DNA of 64,000 bases from positions 6,727-70,726 of the forward strand of contig NZ_CBFHYF010000005.1 of assembly GCF_965660005.1 (NCBI RefSeq). The letters run 5' to 3'. Of this stretch, positions 48,359-57,727 are shown in pieces. The stretch's first letter is position 1. Every line of letters starts with the position of its first letter. Source of the stretch: Porticoccus sp965660005. Its GTDB lineage: Bacteria; Pseudomonadota; Gammaproteobacteria; Pseudomonadales; Porticoccaceae. The notes beneath the pieces were generated by a model. The model was not told where the DNA came from. It saw only the letters and a program-made list of their open reading frames with translations, and did not search any database. Made by a program: the position numbers and the translations under genes.

Positions 48359-49759
48359 TTAGGCTCGATCGCTGAGCTGCCTGGTTGCAAACTTGACGGC
48401 ACGTTTTACCTGTTCGGGCGCTGTGCCGCCAATGTGGTTTCTGACGGCGACGGAGCCTTCTAGCGTCAATACCTCGAAAATATCTGCTTCAATAACGTTT
48501 GAGAATTGCTGCAGTTCTTCCAGTGTCATATCCGAGAGATCCTTATTTACGGCAATGCCAAATGCCACAGACTTACCGACAATTTCATGGGAGTCACGAA
48601 AGGGTATCCCCTTGCGAACCAGATAGTCGGCAAGATCGGTGGCAGTTGAAAAGCCACGTCTTGCAGCTTCACGCATGGCCTCCTTTTTCGGTTGAATGGC
48701 GGGAATCATGTCGGCAAAAGCCCGCAGGCAATCCTTGACGGTATCGACGCTGTCAAACAGCGGTTCCTTGTCTTCCTGATTATCCTTATTGTAGGCCAGT
48801 GGTTGGGATTTCATCAGGGTCAACAGCGCAACCAGGTGGCCGTTAACCCGGCCCGTTTTACCCCGGACCAGTTCGGGAACATCGGGGTTTTTTTTCTGCG
48901 GCATGATGGAGGAGCCCGTGCAGAAACGATCCGGCAACTCAATAAAATTGAACTGCGCGGAGGTCCACAGAATCAATTCTTCGGAAGCGCGGGACAGGTG
49001 TGTGAGCAAAATACTCGCAAACGCACAAAATTCGATGGCGAAGTCCCTGTCGCTTACGGAGTCCAGTGAGTTGCGGGTAGGACCGTCAAAGCCCAGTAAT
49101 TCTGCGGTCATTTGACGATCAATGGGATAGGTGGTTCCTGCCAGGGCCGCGGCACCCAGCGGCGACTGATTGAGGCGTTTTCTGCAATCGAGCAATCGGC
49201 CGTAATCGCGTTCCAGCATTTCAAACCAAGCCATCAGATGGTGCCCGAATGTCACCGGCTGCGCTGTCTGCAAGTGGGTAAATCCCGGCATGATGGTGTC
49301 TGCCTGTGCTTGTGCCAGCTCCAGAATGCCCTGTTGCAGCCGAGTCAATTCCACGCCGATTGCGTCAATTTCATGTCTTAACCAGAGTCTGATATCCGTG
49401 GCCACCTGATCATTTCTCGAGCGTCCGGTATGGAGTTTTTTGCCCGTAATGCCGATCTGTGAAGTGAGCGCTGCCTCCACATTCATATGGACATCTTCCA
49501 GTGCCAGGCTCCACTCAAATGTACCGTTTTCAATATCAGTCAAAATCTCTGTCAAGCCAGTCTTGATTGAGTCAAGCTCACTTTCATCGAGCACCCCGAT
49601 GCTGGTCAACATGGTGGCGTGGGCAATGGAACCCTGAATATCCTGTGGCGCAAGTCGCTGGTCGAAGTTGACAGAGGCTGTAAACCTGGCTACGAATTCA
49701 TCTGTGGCCTCATTGAAGCGGCCGCCCCAGGATAGATTGGTGTCTTTTGAGTTGCTCAT
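48359..49759 (-). CDS. argH: Argininosuccinate lyase
   Basis: 466 residues. The fumarase/aspartase signature GSSIMPQKKNPDVPELVRGKTG and the catalytic region TGKKLHTGRSRNDQVATDIRLW are present. It cleaves argininosuccinate to arginine and fumarate. The gene is divergent from algZ, the same arrangement as in Pseudomonas. Length and start are normal. Confidence 0.96.
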   Translation of the reverse strand: MSNSKDTNLSWGGRFNEATDEFVARFTASVNFDQRLAPQDIQGSIAHATMLTSIGVLDESELDSIKTGLTEILTDIENGTFEWSLALEDVHMNVEAALTSQIGITGKKLHTGRSRNDQVATDIRLWLRHEIDAIGVELTRLQQGILELAQAQADTIMPGFTHLQTAQPVTFGHHLMAWFEMLERDYGRLLDCRKRLNQSPLGAAALAGTTYPIDRQMTAELLGFDGPTRNSLDSVSDRDFAIEFCAFASILLTHLSRASEELILWTSAQFNFIELPDRFCTGSSIMPQKKNPDVPELVRGKTGRVNGHLVALLTLMKSQPLAYNKDNQEDKEPLFDSVDTVKDCLRAFADMIPAIQPKKEAMREAARRGFSTATDLADYLVRKGIPFRDSHEIVGKSVAFGIAVNKDLSDMTLEELQQFSNVIEADIFEVLTLEGSVAVRNHIGGTAPEQVKRAVKFATRQLSDRA

Positions 49760-49859
49760 CGGTAAACTGAACCTTTATAACTTGTCGGACCACAGATAAA
49801 GTGCTGCGGGTGCGGGAAAAGCCTGATTATAGCAAAGCCGAGTCAAACAGGATGGGTGG

Positions 49860-50945
49860 ATGTTAATGGGAATCATGGAGCGGTGGAAAGTGAGCAAACC
49901 CAGGCCTGCCCAGTTATTTCTTCGGGAGGGGGACACTTTTCTGCCGAATTTTTGCCGCGGCCAGGGGTTGTTGGCGGTGATTGTTATATCGGAACTGCTG
50001 GCGTTGTTGATCAGTGTTGCCGACAGTGGGCTGCAAAATTTCGACTGGGTCAAGTTGGCCAGGGTTTCCTTGCTCTCCCTGTGGATAGCCCTGCTCAGTG
50101 CGGTCGTGCTCTGTTTCGTCAATCGACTGCTGTCCGGTGTCCGGCTGGTGACCGCAGCAACCCTCTCTTTTCTGCTGATTCTGATCGTCACCCTGTTTTG
50201 TGGCGCAGTATCCGAAGGCATTATGTGGTGGTATTCAGCGCCTTTGGCAGAGCGCACTTACAATATCTGGAACATTGCCGAGTATTTGCTTCTGGCTGCG
50301 ATTCCTGCCGGCATTCTGCTTCGCTACCTGTACCTTCAACAGCAGTTGCGGTTGTGCCAGCGGGCTGAACTGGAGGCGCGGATTCAGGCATTGCAATCGA
50401 GAATCCGTCCGCATTTTCTGTTTAACAGCATGAATATGATTGCCAGTCTGATCGGTTCCGATCCGGAAAAAGCTGAGCGCGTCGTCGAGGACATGTCAGA
50501 CCTTTTCTGCTATGCCCTGACAGATGCACAAACACTGGTTCCTTTGCGCGAGGAGCTATCTCTCTGCCGCCGTTACATGGCTCTGGAAAAACTGCGACTG
50601 GGCGATCGGCTTTCGGCGCGATGGGAAATTGGCGATTATGGGGAAGGGGTGCATATTCCCTGCCTGATCCTTCAGCCCGTTCTGGAGAATGCAATTTACC
50701 ACGGTATTCAACTGTTGCAGGAGGGGGGTGAAATTACCATTTCAGTCCGGCGAATCCAGGATCGGATTGAGATTGTGGTATCGAACCCTTTGCATCGTGC
50801 GCTCCAGCAGCACCGGGGTAATAAAATGGCATTGCAGAACGTCCGACAACGCCTGCAGGCACACTTTGGTTCAGGGGCGAGAGTCACTGCGGAACCCAGT
50901 GAAAGTTGCTATATTACCCGCATTAGCTACCCAGTTGGATGGTAG
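49860..50945 (+). CDS. algZ: LytS-family sensor histidine kinase AlgZ (FimS)
   Basis: 361 residues. Four hydrophobic segments lie between residues 35 and 160, followed by a coiled segment and the His_kinase domain with His185 in RIRPHFLFNSMNMIASLIG. The ATP site is unusual (ILQPVLENAIYHGIQ) and lacks a standard G1/G2 loop, as in AlgZ/FimS. It controls AlgR. ATGs at 49860 and 49875 are both possible; the first gives a 5-residue longer N-terminus. The stop lies just before algR. Confidence 0.85.
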   Translation: MLMGIMERWKVSKPRPAQLFLREGDTFLPNFCRGQGLLAVIVISELLALLISVADSGLQNFDWVKLARVSLLSLWIALLSAVVLCFVNRLLSGVRLVTAATLSFLLILIVTLFCGAVSEGIMWWYSAPLAERTYNIWNIAEYLLLAAIPAGILLRYLYLQQQLRLCQRAELEARIQALQSRIRPHFLFNSMNMIASLIGSDPEKAERVVEDMSDLFCYALTDAQTLVPLREELSLCRRYMALEKLRLGDRLSARWEIGDYGEGVHIPCLILQPVLENAIYHGIQLLQEGGEITISVRRIQDRIEIVVSNPLHRALQQHRGNKMALQNVRQRLQAHFGSGARVTAEPSESCYITRISYPVGW

Positions 50946-50953
50946 GGCTGTCG

Positions 50954-51691
50954 ATGAGAGTATTGATCGTTGATGATGAACCGCTCGCGCGTGACCGTCT
51001 GAAGAGAATGTTGTCGGCGATCGGCAGTTGCATGATTGTCGGTGAAGCGGGCAGTGGTGAGCAGGCCCTCAAGGTAGCCGAGGAATTTGGACCGGATCTG
51101 GTGTTCATGGATGTGCGGATGCCTGGGATGGATGGCCTTGCAGCTGCCCAGTACCTGTCGGATTTTGAGCCACCACCGGCGGTTATTTTCTGCACAGCCT
51201 ATGATGATTACGCCGTCGAGGCTTTTTCCTCTCAGGCTATCGGTTATCTGCTCAAACCGATCAAACAGGTGGACTTGGAAAACGCCATTCTGCGCACCAA
51301 GCGAATCAACAAAGCACAACTAAGCGAGTTGCAGGATGCGCCCATTTTTCAGACCGGTGGCAGGAGCCATATTGCCGCCAAAAATCGCAGAGGTATCGAC
51401 CTGGTTGCCATTGCGGATGTGCGGTTGTTTCAGGCAGATCATAAATATGTCACGGCTTATCACACCCAGGGCGAAGCGCTCCTCGACGAAACGTTGAAAG
51501 AGCTTGAGGATGAGTTCGAGAACCGTTTTTTCCGCATCCATCGCAATGCCCTGATTTCAATCCCGCATATTGAAGGTCTGGAGCGCAATATTGATGGCCA
51601 GTTCTTTGCCCGTCTTCAGGGTATGGATATACGTCCACAGGTCAGCAGACGCCATGTGGCCCCATTGCGAAAATTGCTTGAGCAGATGTAA
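50954..51691 (+). CDS. algR: LytTR response regulator AlgR
   Basis: 245 residues. The receiver has Asp53 (VFMDVRMPGMDG) and the C-terminal part is a LytTR DNA-binding domain (residues about 140-240, ending RRHVAPLRKLLEQM). AlgR controls alginate, twitching and virulence genes in Pseudomonas; here only the regulatory pair is conserved and targets are unknown. It is immediately downstream of algZ and upstream of hemC, matching Pseudomonas. Confidence 0.9.
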   Translation: MRVLIVDDEPLARDRLKRMLSAIGSCMIVGEAGSGEQALKVAEEFGPDLVFMDVRMPGMDGLAAAQYLSDFEPPPAVIFCTAYDDYAVEAFSSQAIGYLLKPIKQVDLENAILRTKRINKAQLSELQDAPIFQTGGRSHIAAKNRRGIDLVAIADVRLFQADHKYVTAYHTQGEALLDETLKELEDEFENRFFRIHRNALISIPHIEGLERNIDGQFFARLQGMDIRPQVSRRHVAPLRKLLEQM

Positions 51692-51750
51692 CGCGTCAAC
51701 TGTATGTGTTCGAAGTTGCCTTGTCCGCTGGCAGAGATCCGGATTCAATC

Positions 51751-51759
51751 TGTTATGAT
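51751..51759 (+). promoter_or_regulatory. Extended -10 promoter for hemC
   Basis: TGTTATGAT fits a TGn extended -10 hexamer (TATGAT). No good -35 is found at the usual distance. It lies 32 nt before the hemC ATG at 51791. Confidence 0.45.
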
Positions 51760-51790
51760 GCGCCGTTTGCAGTAAATGGTCGTTACTAAC

Positions 51791-52726
51791 ATGTCAAAAC
51801 ATCTCCGTATTGCAACCCGTAAGAGCCCCCTGGCGCTCTGGCAGGCAGAATATGTCAAGGATCGTCTGCTGGCGCTCCATTCGGATCTTGCAGTGAGCTT
51901 GGTAACCTTTACCACGAAAGGCGACAGAATACTGGATGTGCCATTGGCCAAGGTCGGCGGCAAAGGCCTGTTTGTCAAAGAGCTGGAAGTGGCCATGCTT
52001 GAGGGGCGGGCAGATATCGCGGTGCACTCGATGAAAGATGTGCCCATGGCGTTTCCCGATGGTTTGGGGCTCAGTGTTATCTGTGAGCGAGAGGATCCCA
52101 CCGATGCTTTTGTGTCGAATCATTATGCACGGCTGGAAGACATGCCGCCCGGGGCCCGGGTGGGCACGTCGAGTCTGCGTCGTCAGACCCAGCTTCGGGA
52201 AGCATTCCCCGAGTTGTTGGTCGGTGATCTCCGGGGCAATGTCCAGACCCGCCTCGGCAAGCTGGATAGTGGTGAATTCGATGCGATTTTGCTGGCGACG
52301 GCCGGGCTGATACGTCTAAAAATGGAAGCGCGAATCACCCTCCGATTAGCGCCGGAACAGTGTTTGCCAGCGGGTGGGCAGGGAGCTGTAGGCATTGAAA
52401 GTCGTCTTGGCGATGACTGGATTCAGACCTTGCTGAAGCCGTTGCATGATGAGGCTACAGCGGAGTGTGTCATGGCAGAGCGAGCCATGAACCGGCGCCT
52501 GGAAGGTGGCTGCCAGGTGCCGATTGCCTGCTATGCCATTCATCGTGGAGAGGAACAAATCTGGCTGAGGGGCCTGGTCGGTTCCCCCGATGGAACCCGT
52601 ATCATCCGTGATGAAATCAGCGGCAGTGTAAACGCTGCCGAAGCGCTGGGTGTGGAGTTGGCAGAGCGTCTGTTGCAGCGGGGAGCCGGTGTCATCCTCC
52701 GAGAAGTCTACAAAGATCAGATGTGA
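51791..52726 (+). CDS. hemC: Hydroxymethylbilane synthase
   Basis: 311 residues. The dipyrromethane cofactor attaches to Cys241 in RRLEGGCQVPI. The active-site Asp lies in HSMKDVP, and the substrate-binding Arg segment is GTSSLRRQTQL. It polymerises four porphobilinogens. The start MSKHLRIATR at 51791 is chosen over 51776. The stop and the hemD start share bases (TGATG), so hemCD are coupled. Confidence 0.96.
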   Translation: MSKHLRIATRKSPLALWQAEYVKDRLLALHSDLAVSLVTFTTKGDRILDVPLAKVGGKGLFVKELEVAMLEGRADIAVHSMKDVPMAFPDGLGLSVICEREDPTDAFVSNHYARLEDMPPGARVGTSSLRRQTQLREAFPELLVGDLRGNVQTRLGKLDSGEFDAILLATAGLIRLKMEARITLRLAPEQCLPAGGQGAVGIESRLGDDWIQTLLKPLHDEATAECVMAERAMNRRLEGGCQVPIACYAIHRGEEQIWLRGLVGSPDGTRIIRDEISGSVNAAEALGVELAERLLQRGAGVILREVYKDQM

Positions 52727-53490
52727 TGACCCGATTGAGTGTATTGCTGGTAAGGCCAGTCCAGGAGCAGGATGAACTTGTGAAACTGCTGGAGCAAGCA
52801 GGGACGCAGGTGTATCGCTGTCCGGTAATGGATATTGAACCTGTATTGTCCCCGGAGGCAAAATCCAGAGTCCTGGATTTTGATCACTACCAGATAGCGA
52901 TATTTGTAAGTCGTGTTGCAGCTCGTCTGGGGATGGACTGGTTGGAAAATTACTGGCCAGAGCTGCCAATGGGCATCCGTTATTATGCGGTGGGCAAAGC
53001 CACAGCAGCAGCGCTTGCGGAACGGGGCGTTCACGCCGAATTGCCCCGGGCGGGGTTCAACAGTGAAGCGCTTCTGGCTATGCCTTCTCTTCGATCTATT
53101 GCCGGTCAGAAAGCACTGATTTTTGCCGGCCAGGGAGGACGGACGCTGTTGGCCCAAGAGCTGCAAAGGCGGGGTGCGAAAGTAGATCGGTGTGAGTTAT
53201 ACCGTCGTTGTGCAATCGGAGAGCATGCAGTGAAGATTGCGAGCTTGCTGGCACAGAGCAAGCTGGATTTGGTAGCCGCGCATAGTGGTGAGCTGGTGCA
53301 TAATCTGCTTGCAGTGGTTCCACAAGCACTCCATGAAACACTCCATCGGCTGCCTATCATTGTGCCGGGTGAGCGGGTTGCGACAATTGCGACAGACCTC
53401 TCGTTTAGTCAGGTTTTAAAAGCGCCATCCGCGGCGCCTGAGGACATGGTTTCGACTATCCTTGAGTGGTACAGTAATAAAAAAATCTAG
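52726..53490 (+). CDS. hemD: Uroporphyrinogen-III synthase
   Basis: 254 residues. The family is weakly conserved, but VLLVRPVQEQDELVKLLEQAG at the start, then FVSRVAARLGMDWL, RYYAVGKATAAAL and the GLR-like GQGGRTLLAQELQRRGAKVDRCELYRR fit HemD. It closes the tetrapyrrole ring with inversion of ring D. It follows hemC by TGATG overlap; the alternative GTG at 52723 is one codon earlier. Confidence 0.9.
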   Translation: MTRLSVLLVRPVQEQDELVKLLEQAGTQVYRCPVMDIEPVLSPEAKSRVLDFDHYQIAIFVSRVAARLGMDWLENYWPELPMGIRYYAVGKATAAALAERGVHAELPRAGFNSEALLAMPSLRSIAGQKALIFAGQGGRTLLAQELQRRGAKVDRCELYRRCAIGEHAVKIASLLAQSKLDLVAAHSGELVHNLLAVVPQALHETLHRLPIIVPGERVATIATDLSFSQVLKAPSAAPEDMVSTILEWYSNKKI

Positions 53491-53586
53491 ATCTGGGTTG
53501 CAGATGGCAGTTAACTGCATCGTCGGCGCTGAAGCCGAAACCAATGGTAAAATTATCTGAAATCACCATCGCCAGGAATCGAGTCA

Positions 53587-54801
53587 GTGGATAATGACAA
53601 GCAGCTAGATGACACCAACCCGCAAGTAAACCCGAAAAAAACCATAAACCCTCAGACTGCGCAGGCAGATGATCCTGTGATGGTGTCTGACGGTGTCTCC
53701 ACAGAGTCCTCTAACCCACCCGGGTCAGGGGAAGCGGCTGGTAGCTCGCAAAAGTCCGGGCAATCCCAATCCCTCAGGCCAATGCTGTTCTTTCTGATTA
53801 TCCTGCTGTTGTTCACTATTGCCGCAGGTATGGCTGGTGGCTGGTGGCTCTACTCTCAGCAACAGCGGCAGCCGGTTATTCAAGACGATCTCGCTGCTCT
53901 CCACGTGGAGGTTAGACGTCTGCAACAGGCGCTGGTCGAAGAACACCGTTTGCGAAGTGACCTTGTGGCGGATTTAAGCCAGGCTGACAGGGAGCTGGCG
54001 CTCAAAATGAATCATCAAGCCAGTCGGATTGAGGCGATATCGACACCTTCCAGAAAAGACTGGCAATTGGCTGAGGCTGAATACCTCCTCAGGCTGGGCA
54101 ATCAGCGTCTGCTGACAGAACGGGACAGTTATAGCGCACTGGCTTTGCTACAGTCCGCGGACAGCATTCTTCGAGATCTGGATGAAGTCGAGTTGCTGCC
54201 TGTTCGTGAAGTCTTGGCAAAGAATATAGTCGCTCTCAAGTCGGCGCCTATGACGGATACGGATGGACTGTATCTCGAATTAAAAGCGCTTGCCGGGCAG
54301 GTAGATGAACTGCCGATGCTGGCACCTCGGATACCGCACTTATCCGGGCAACTCAGGTCAGCTGATTCTGTCGCCGACCAGTCCGGCATGTGGTACGACC
54401 CGTTAGTCAGCATCTTTCACAGTACCTTGAATATCGTCGCCGAGGTTGTTCGCATCAGGCATCGCGAGGAGGTGATAGAGCCGATGTTATCTCCCCAGCA
54501 GGAACAGTTGATCCGTCTGCGGCTGGCGACGTTAATGGAGCTGGCCCAGCTGGCCATGTTGCGAGAACAACAGGTTGTTTATGACGGAAGTCTTGCACTA
54601 GTCCAACAGTTGCTGGCGGATTATTTTCAACTCAATGAAGAGCAGTCCACGGTTTTGGTGGAGCAGTTAAGTGAGTTGCAACAGCGATCTGTAGTTCAAC
54701 CCCGTACGGATATTTCTGCAGGGCTCAATGCACTGCGCGATTACATCGACAGTTGGCAGCAACGTCATGATCTGGATTCCCAGAGAGGTCAGCAACGGTG
54801 A
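53587..54801 (+). CDS. hemX: HemX-family membrane protein (uroporphyrinogen methyltransferase-like annotation)
   Basis: 404 residues. A Gln/Pro/Ser-rich cytoplasmic N-terminus leads to one membrane helix (PMLFFLIILLLFTIAAGMAGGWWLY, residues about 60-84), then a long periplasmic helical region with coiled coil. This is the HemX layout; despite old annotation, methyltransferase activity is not supported by visible SAM motifs. The start is GTG at 53587 with AGGAA eight bases upstream; no ATG fits. The stop overlaps hemY (GTGA). Confidence 0.85.
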   Translation: MDNDKQLDDTNPQVNPKKTINPQTAQADDPVMVSDGVSTESSNPPGSGEAAGSSQKSGQSQSLRPMLFFLIILLLFTIAAGMAGGWWLYSQQQRQPVIQDDLAALHVEVRRLQQALVEEHRLRSDLVADLSQADRELALKMNHQASRIEAISTPSRKDWQLAEAEYLLRLGNQRLLTERDSYSALALLQSADSILRDLDEVELLPVREVLAKNIVALKSAPMTDTDGLYLELKALAGQVDELPMLAPRIPHLSGQLRSADSVADQSGMWYDPLVSIFHSTLNIVAEVVRIRHREEVIEPMLSPQQEQLIRLRLATLMELAQLAMLREQQVVYDGSLALVQQLLADYFQLNEEQSTVLVEQLSELQQRSVVQPRTDISAGLNALRDYIDSWQQRHDLDSQRGQQR

Positions 54802-55997
54802 GAAAATTGCTGTTGTTTATTGTATTGATTGCCCTGCTGGGTGGAGTCGCTGCCTGGCAAATGCTGGAAACCAGTGGTTATGTACTGATAGCCGTTGGCA
54901 ACTACACCATCGAAATGAGCTTGTGGGCGCTACTGTTTTTACTGTTGGTGGTGTGGTTTCTGCTCAGGGCGGGAAGCTATTTTTTTCGCTTGCTGGTGGA
55001 GCCTGGCCGAAATCTTATCCGCCAGGGTATTTCTGCCAGACAACGGCGTTTTCGTGCACGAACCGCAAAAGGGCTGTTGCAGTTTATTGAAGGGCGCTGG
55101 GATTTGGCCCGGCGTAATCTCAAACGAGCTGCACGATACTCCGATATGCCGCTCATCAATTATCTGGCAGCAGCAAATGCGGCGCACGAACTCGGCGACC
55201 GTCTGGATGTCAACCGACTACTTTTAAAAGCAGAGGAAGCCGGTCCTGGTGGTGAGTTGGCTGTTGGGTTGGTTCAGGCAAGAATGCATCTCCATAGCGA
55301 GCAGTACGAAGAGGCACTGGCAATTCTGCAACGCCTTTACGCTCGTGAACCTGACCATGCTCTTGTACTGCGTTTGTTGCAGCAGGCCTATCTTGGACTA
55401 AGTGATTGGTCGAGCCTTGAGAAACTGTTGCCGGACCTGAAGCGTTACCGCGTGTTCGATGACCGTACGCTGGGCCGGATTGAAGTGGATATTTACGCGG
55501 CGCTCCTGGCGGGAATCTCCCCTCAAGCTGAGCTTGCCGGGTCGGCAAGCCTGGTAAAGCTATGGCAGGAGATGCCCCGTCATGTGCGTTCAAATCCATT
55601 CATACTGGATACCTATATCAACGGCTTGTTTCAGTTGGGCGATCATGTGCGAGTGGAGGAATTGCTGCGAAAAACACTCAAGTCCAGATGGGATGAGAAA
55701 TTGGTGAGATTGTTCGGTATGGTCGATAGCGGTGATGCACATCGACAACTATTGATCGCTGAGCGCTGGTTGCGTGAGCGTCCCAATGACGCTGTGTTGA
55801 TGCTCACCTTGGGAAGACTCTGTCTTCGCAATCAACTTTGGGGTAAAGCGCGTGACTACCTGGAGAGCTCTTTGTCACTGAAAGCCAATTCTGAGACCTA
55901 TGCCGAACTTGCCGGTTTGATGTCAAGGCTGGGTGAACATGAAAAAAGCGCACGTTATTACCAGCAGGGGCTGTCTTTTATCACAGGTGTAGACTAG
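54798..55997 (+). CDS. hemY: HemY-family protein with tetratricopeptide-like repeats
   Basis: 399 residues. Two N-terminal hydrophobic helices (LLLFIVLIALLGGVAAW and LWALLFLLLVVWFLLRAG) anchor a long helical repeat region (LNRAA-type and LLKAEEAGPGGELAVGLVQAR segments) of TPR character. This is the gammaproteobacterial HemY, not the oxygen-dependent protoporphyrinogen oxidase of the same name. Its role in haem synthesis is indirect or unknown. It starts at GTG inside the hemX stop (GTGA). Confidence 0.88.
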   Translation: MRKLLLFIVLIALLGGVAAWQMLETSGYVLIAVGNYTIEMSLWALLFLLLVVWFLLRAGSYFFRLLVEPGRNLIRQGISARQRRFRARTAKGLLQFIEGRWDLARRNLKRAARYSDMPLINYLAAANAAHELGDRLDVNRLLLKAEEAGPGGELAVGLVQARMHLHSEQYEEALAILQRLYAREPDHALVLRLLQQAYLGLSDWSSLEKLLPDLKRYRVFDDRTLGRIEVDIYAALLAGISPQAELAGSASLVKLWQEMPRHVRSNPFILDTYINGLFQLGDHVRVEELLRKTLKSRWDEKLVRLFGMVDSGDAHRQLLIAERWLRERPNDAVLMLTLGRLCLRNQLWGKARDYLESSLSLKANSETYAELAGLMSRLGEHEKSARYYQQGLSFITGVD

Positions 55998-56020
55998 CGG
56001 GAGTTCATGGCAGAGTGACT

Positions 56021-56061
56021 CACAGTAAAAAGGCGCCCATGCGAGGCACCTTTTTACTGTG
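56021..56061. terminator. Bidirectional terminator between hemY and pckA
   Basis: CACAGTAAAAAGG pairs with CCTTTTTACTGTG over 13 bp, with GCGCC/GGC-type inner pairing. It has T-runs on both strands and lies between two convergent genes. Confidence 0.9.
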
Positions 56062-56080
56062 ACGGGTAAGTCATAATGAA

Positions 56081-57640
56081 TTAAAGTCTGGGACCCGCAT
56101 TCAGGACATTATCAGCGACGTCAAAACGTTTGATATTTTCAATAAAGAGTCCGGCGAGTTTGGCAGCCTGTTCGTCGTAGGCAGTCTTGTCTTCCCAGGT
56201 TTCTCTGGGGTTGAGATAGCGGCTATCAACCCCTGGAACCGTGACGGGAATATCCAGGTTTATCAGTGGCAGTCTGATGGTTTCCACGTTCTCGAGGTCG
56301 CCATTCTGGATGGCGGCAATGATCCCCCGTGTTACAGGGATCGGGAACCTGGAGCCAGTGCCACCAGGAGCCCCGGAGCCCGCTGTCCACCCGGTATTGA
56401 CCAGATAGACACGACTATCGAAATCGTCGATACGTTTCATCAACAATTCGGCATATACGTTAGCTGGTCTGGGCATGAATGGGGCCCCGAAACAGGTGGA
56501 GAAAGTCGGCTGGATGCCGGCACTACCACCGACTTCCGTGGAGCCGACTCTGGCGGTATAGCCGCTGAGGAAGTGATAGGCCGCGGCTTCCTTCGAAAGA
56601 ATGGATACTGGTGGCAGAACGCCGGATACGTCGCAGGTCAGAAAGATGACATTTTTCGGTTCGCCGGCACGATTTTCCAGGCAACGCATCTCAACATGCT
56701 TCAGCGGATAGCTGCAGCGACCATTTTCTGAAAGGCTGGTGTCATCGTAATCGGCAGTGCGGCTGCTATTGACCACCACATTTTCAACAATCGCGCCAAA
56801 GCGAATCGCGTCCCAGATGACCGGTTCATTCTTCTGGCTCAGACTGATGGTCTTGGCGTAGCAGCCACCTTCCATATTGAATACGGAGCCTTTCGCCCAG
56901 CCGTGCTCATCGTCGCCGATGAGGTAGCGGTTTGGGTCGGCTGAGAGGGTTGTTTTACCCGTACCCGACAGGCCAAAAAACAGGCAGACATCACCGCTCG
57001 CACCGACGTTTGCAGCACAGTGCATCGGCATGACATCTTTTTCAGGCAGCAGGAAATTTTGTACCGAAAACATGGCTTTTTTCATTTCGCCAGCATATTT
57101 CAGCCCTGCAATCAGCACCTTGCGCTGAGCGACATTGATAATACCCACGGCATCACTGTTGGTGCCGTCCCGGGCTGGATCACAGACAAAGTTGGCGGCA
57201 TGGAGGATTTTCCATTGTTCTTTGCCAGAGGGGTTGTATTTTTCCGGACGAATAAACATGTTACGACCGAACAGACTGTGCCAGGCAGTTTCGGTGGTGA
57301 CCTTGACGGGTAGATAGTGTTCCGAATCCTGGCCCACGTGCAAGTGAGATACAAAGCGATCGCGATCCGCCAGATGGGTTTCCACGCGGTCCCACAGTGC
57401 ATTGAATGCATCTTGAGAAAAGGGACGGTTCACGGGGCCCCAGTTGATATCATCCCGGCTGCTGGGTTCATCTACAATGAAGCGGTCCGCCGGTGAGCGG
57501 CCGGTTCGGTTGCCGGTGACAGAGAGAAAGGCACCCGTATCAGTCAGGTGTCCTTCACCGCGCTGGAGGGCTAGTTCAATCAGCTCGGCGGAGCAAAGAT
57601 CGGTGTACACATTCACCGCAGAATCTTCGATTTGCGTCAT
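56081..57640 (-). CDS. pckA: Phosphoenolpyruvate carboxykinase (ATP)
   Basis: 519 residues. The kinase-1 motif is GLSGTGKTTLSADPNR, kinase-2 GDDEHGWA, and the specific region SKEAAAYHFLSGYTARVGSTE is present. The ATP-type enzyme converts oxaloacetate to PEP in gluconeogenesis. With a PPi-PFK (14242) it supports growth on organic acids. It shares the bidirectional terminator with hemY. Confidence 0.96.
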   Translation of the reverse strand: MTQIEDSAVNVYTDLCSAELIELALQRGEGHLTDTGAFLSVTGNRTGRSPADRFIVDEPSSRDDINWGPVNRPFSQDAFNALWDRVETHLADRDRFVSHLHVGQDSEHYLPVKVTTETAWHSLFGRNMFIRPEKYNPSGKEQWKILHAANFVCDPARDGTNSDAVGIINVAQRKVLIAGLKYAGEMKKAMFSVQNFLLPEKDVMPMHCAANVGASGDVCLFFGLSGTGKTTLSADPNRYLIGDDEHGWAKGSVFNMEGGCYAKTISLSQKNEPVIWDAIRFGAIVENVVVNSSRTADYDDTSLSENGRCSYPLKHVEMRCLENRAGEPKNVIFLTCDVSGVLPPVSILSKEAAAYHFLSGYTARVGSTEVGGSAGIQPTFSTCFGAPFMPRPANVYAELLMKRIDDFDSRVYLVNTGWTAGSGAPGGTGSRFPIPVTRGIIAAIQNGDLENVETIRLPLINLDIPVTVPGVDSRYLNPRETWEDKTAYDEQAAKLAGLFIENIKRFDVADNVLNAGPRL

Positions 57641-57727
57641 CAGTAATATCGTCCTGTAGGGGTTTCCGGTCAGGTTGTCGGCCCTGCTGGTGCCGAAAGG
57701 ATGGCAATTATGCCAGAAAAAATTCCT

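Noticed and set aside
53587..54801. HemX as an active uroporphyrinogen-III methyltransferase
   Set aside because: No SAM-binding or CysG/CobA-type motifs are visible; it has one membrane helix and a coiled-coil region instead.
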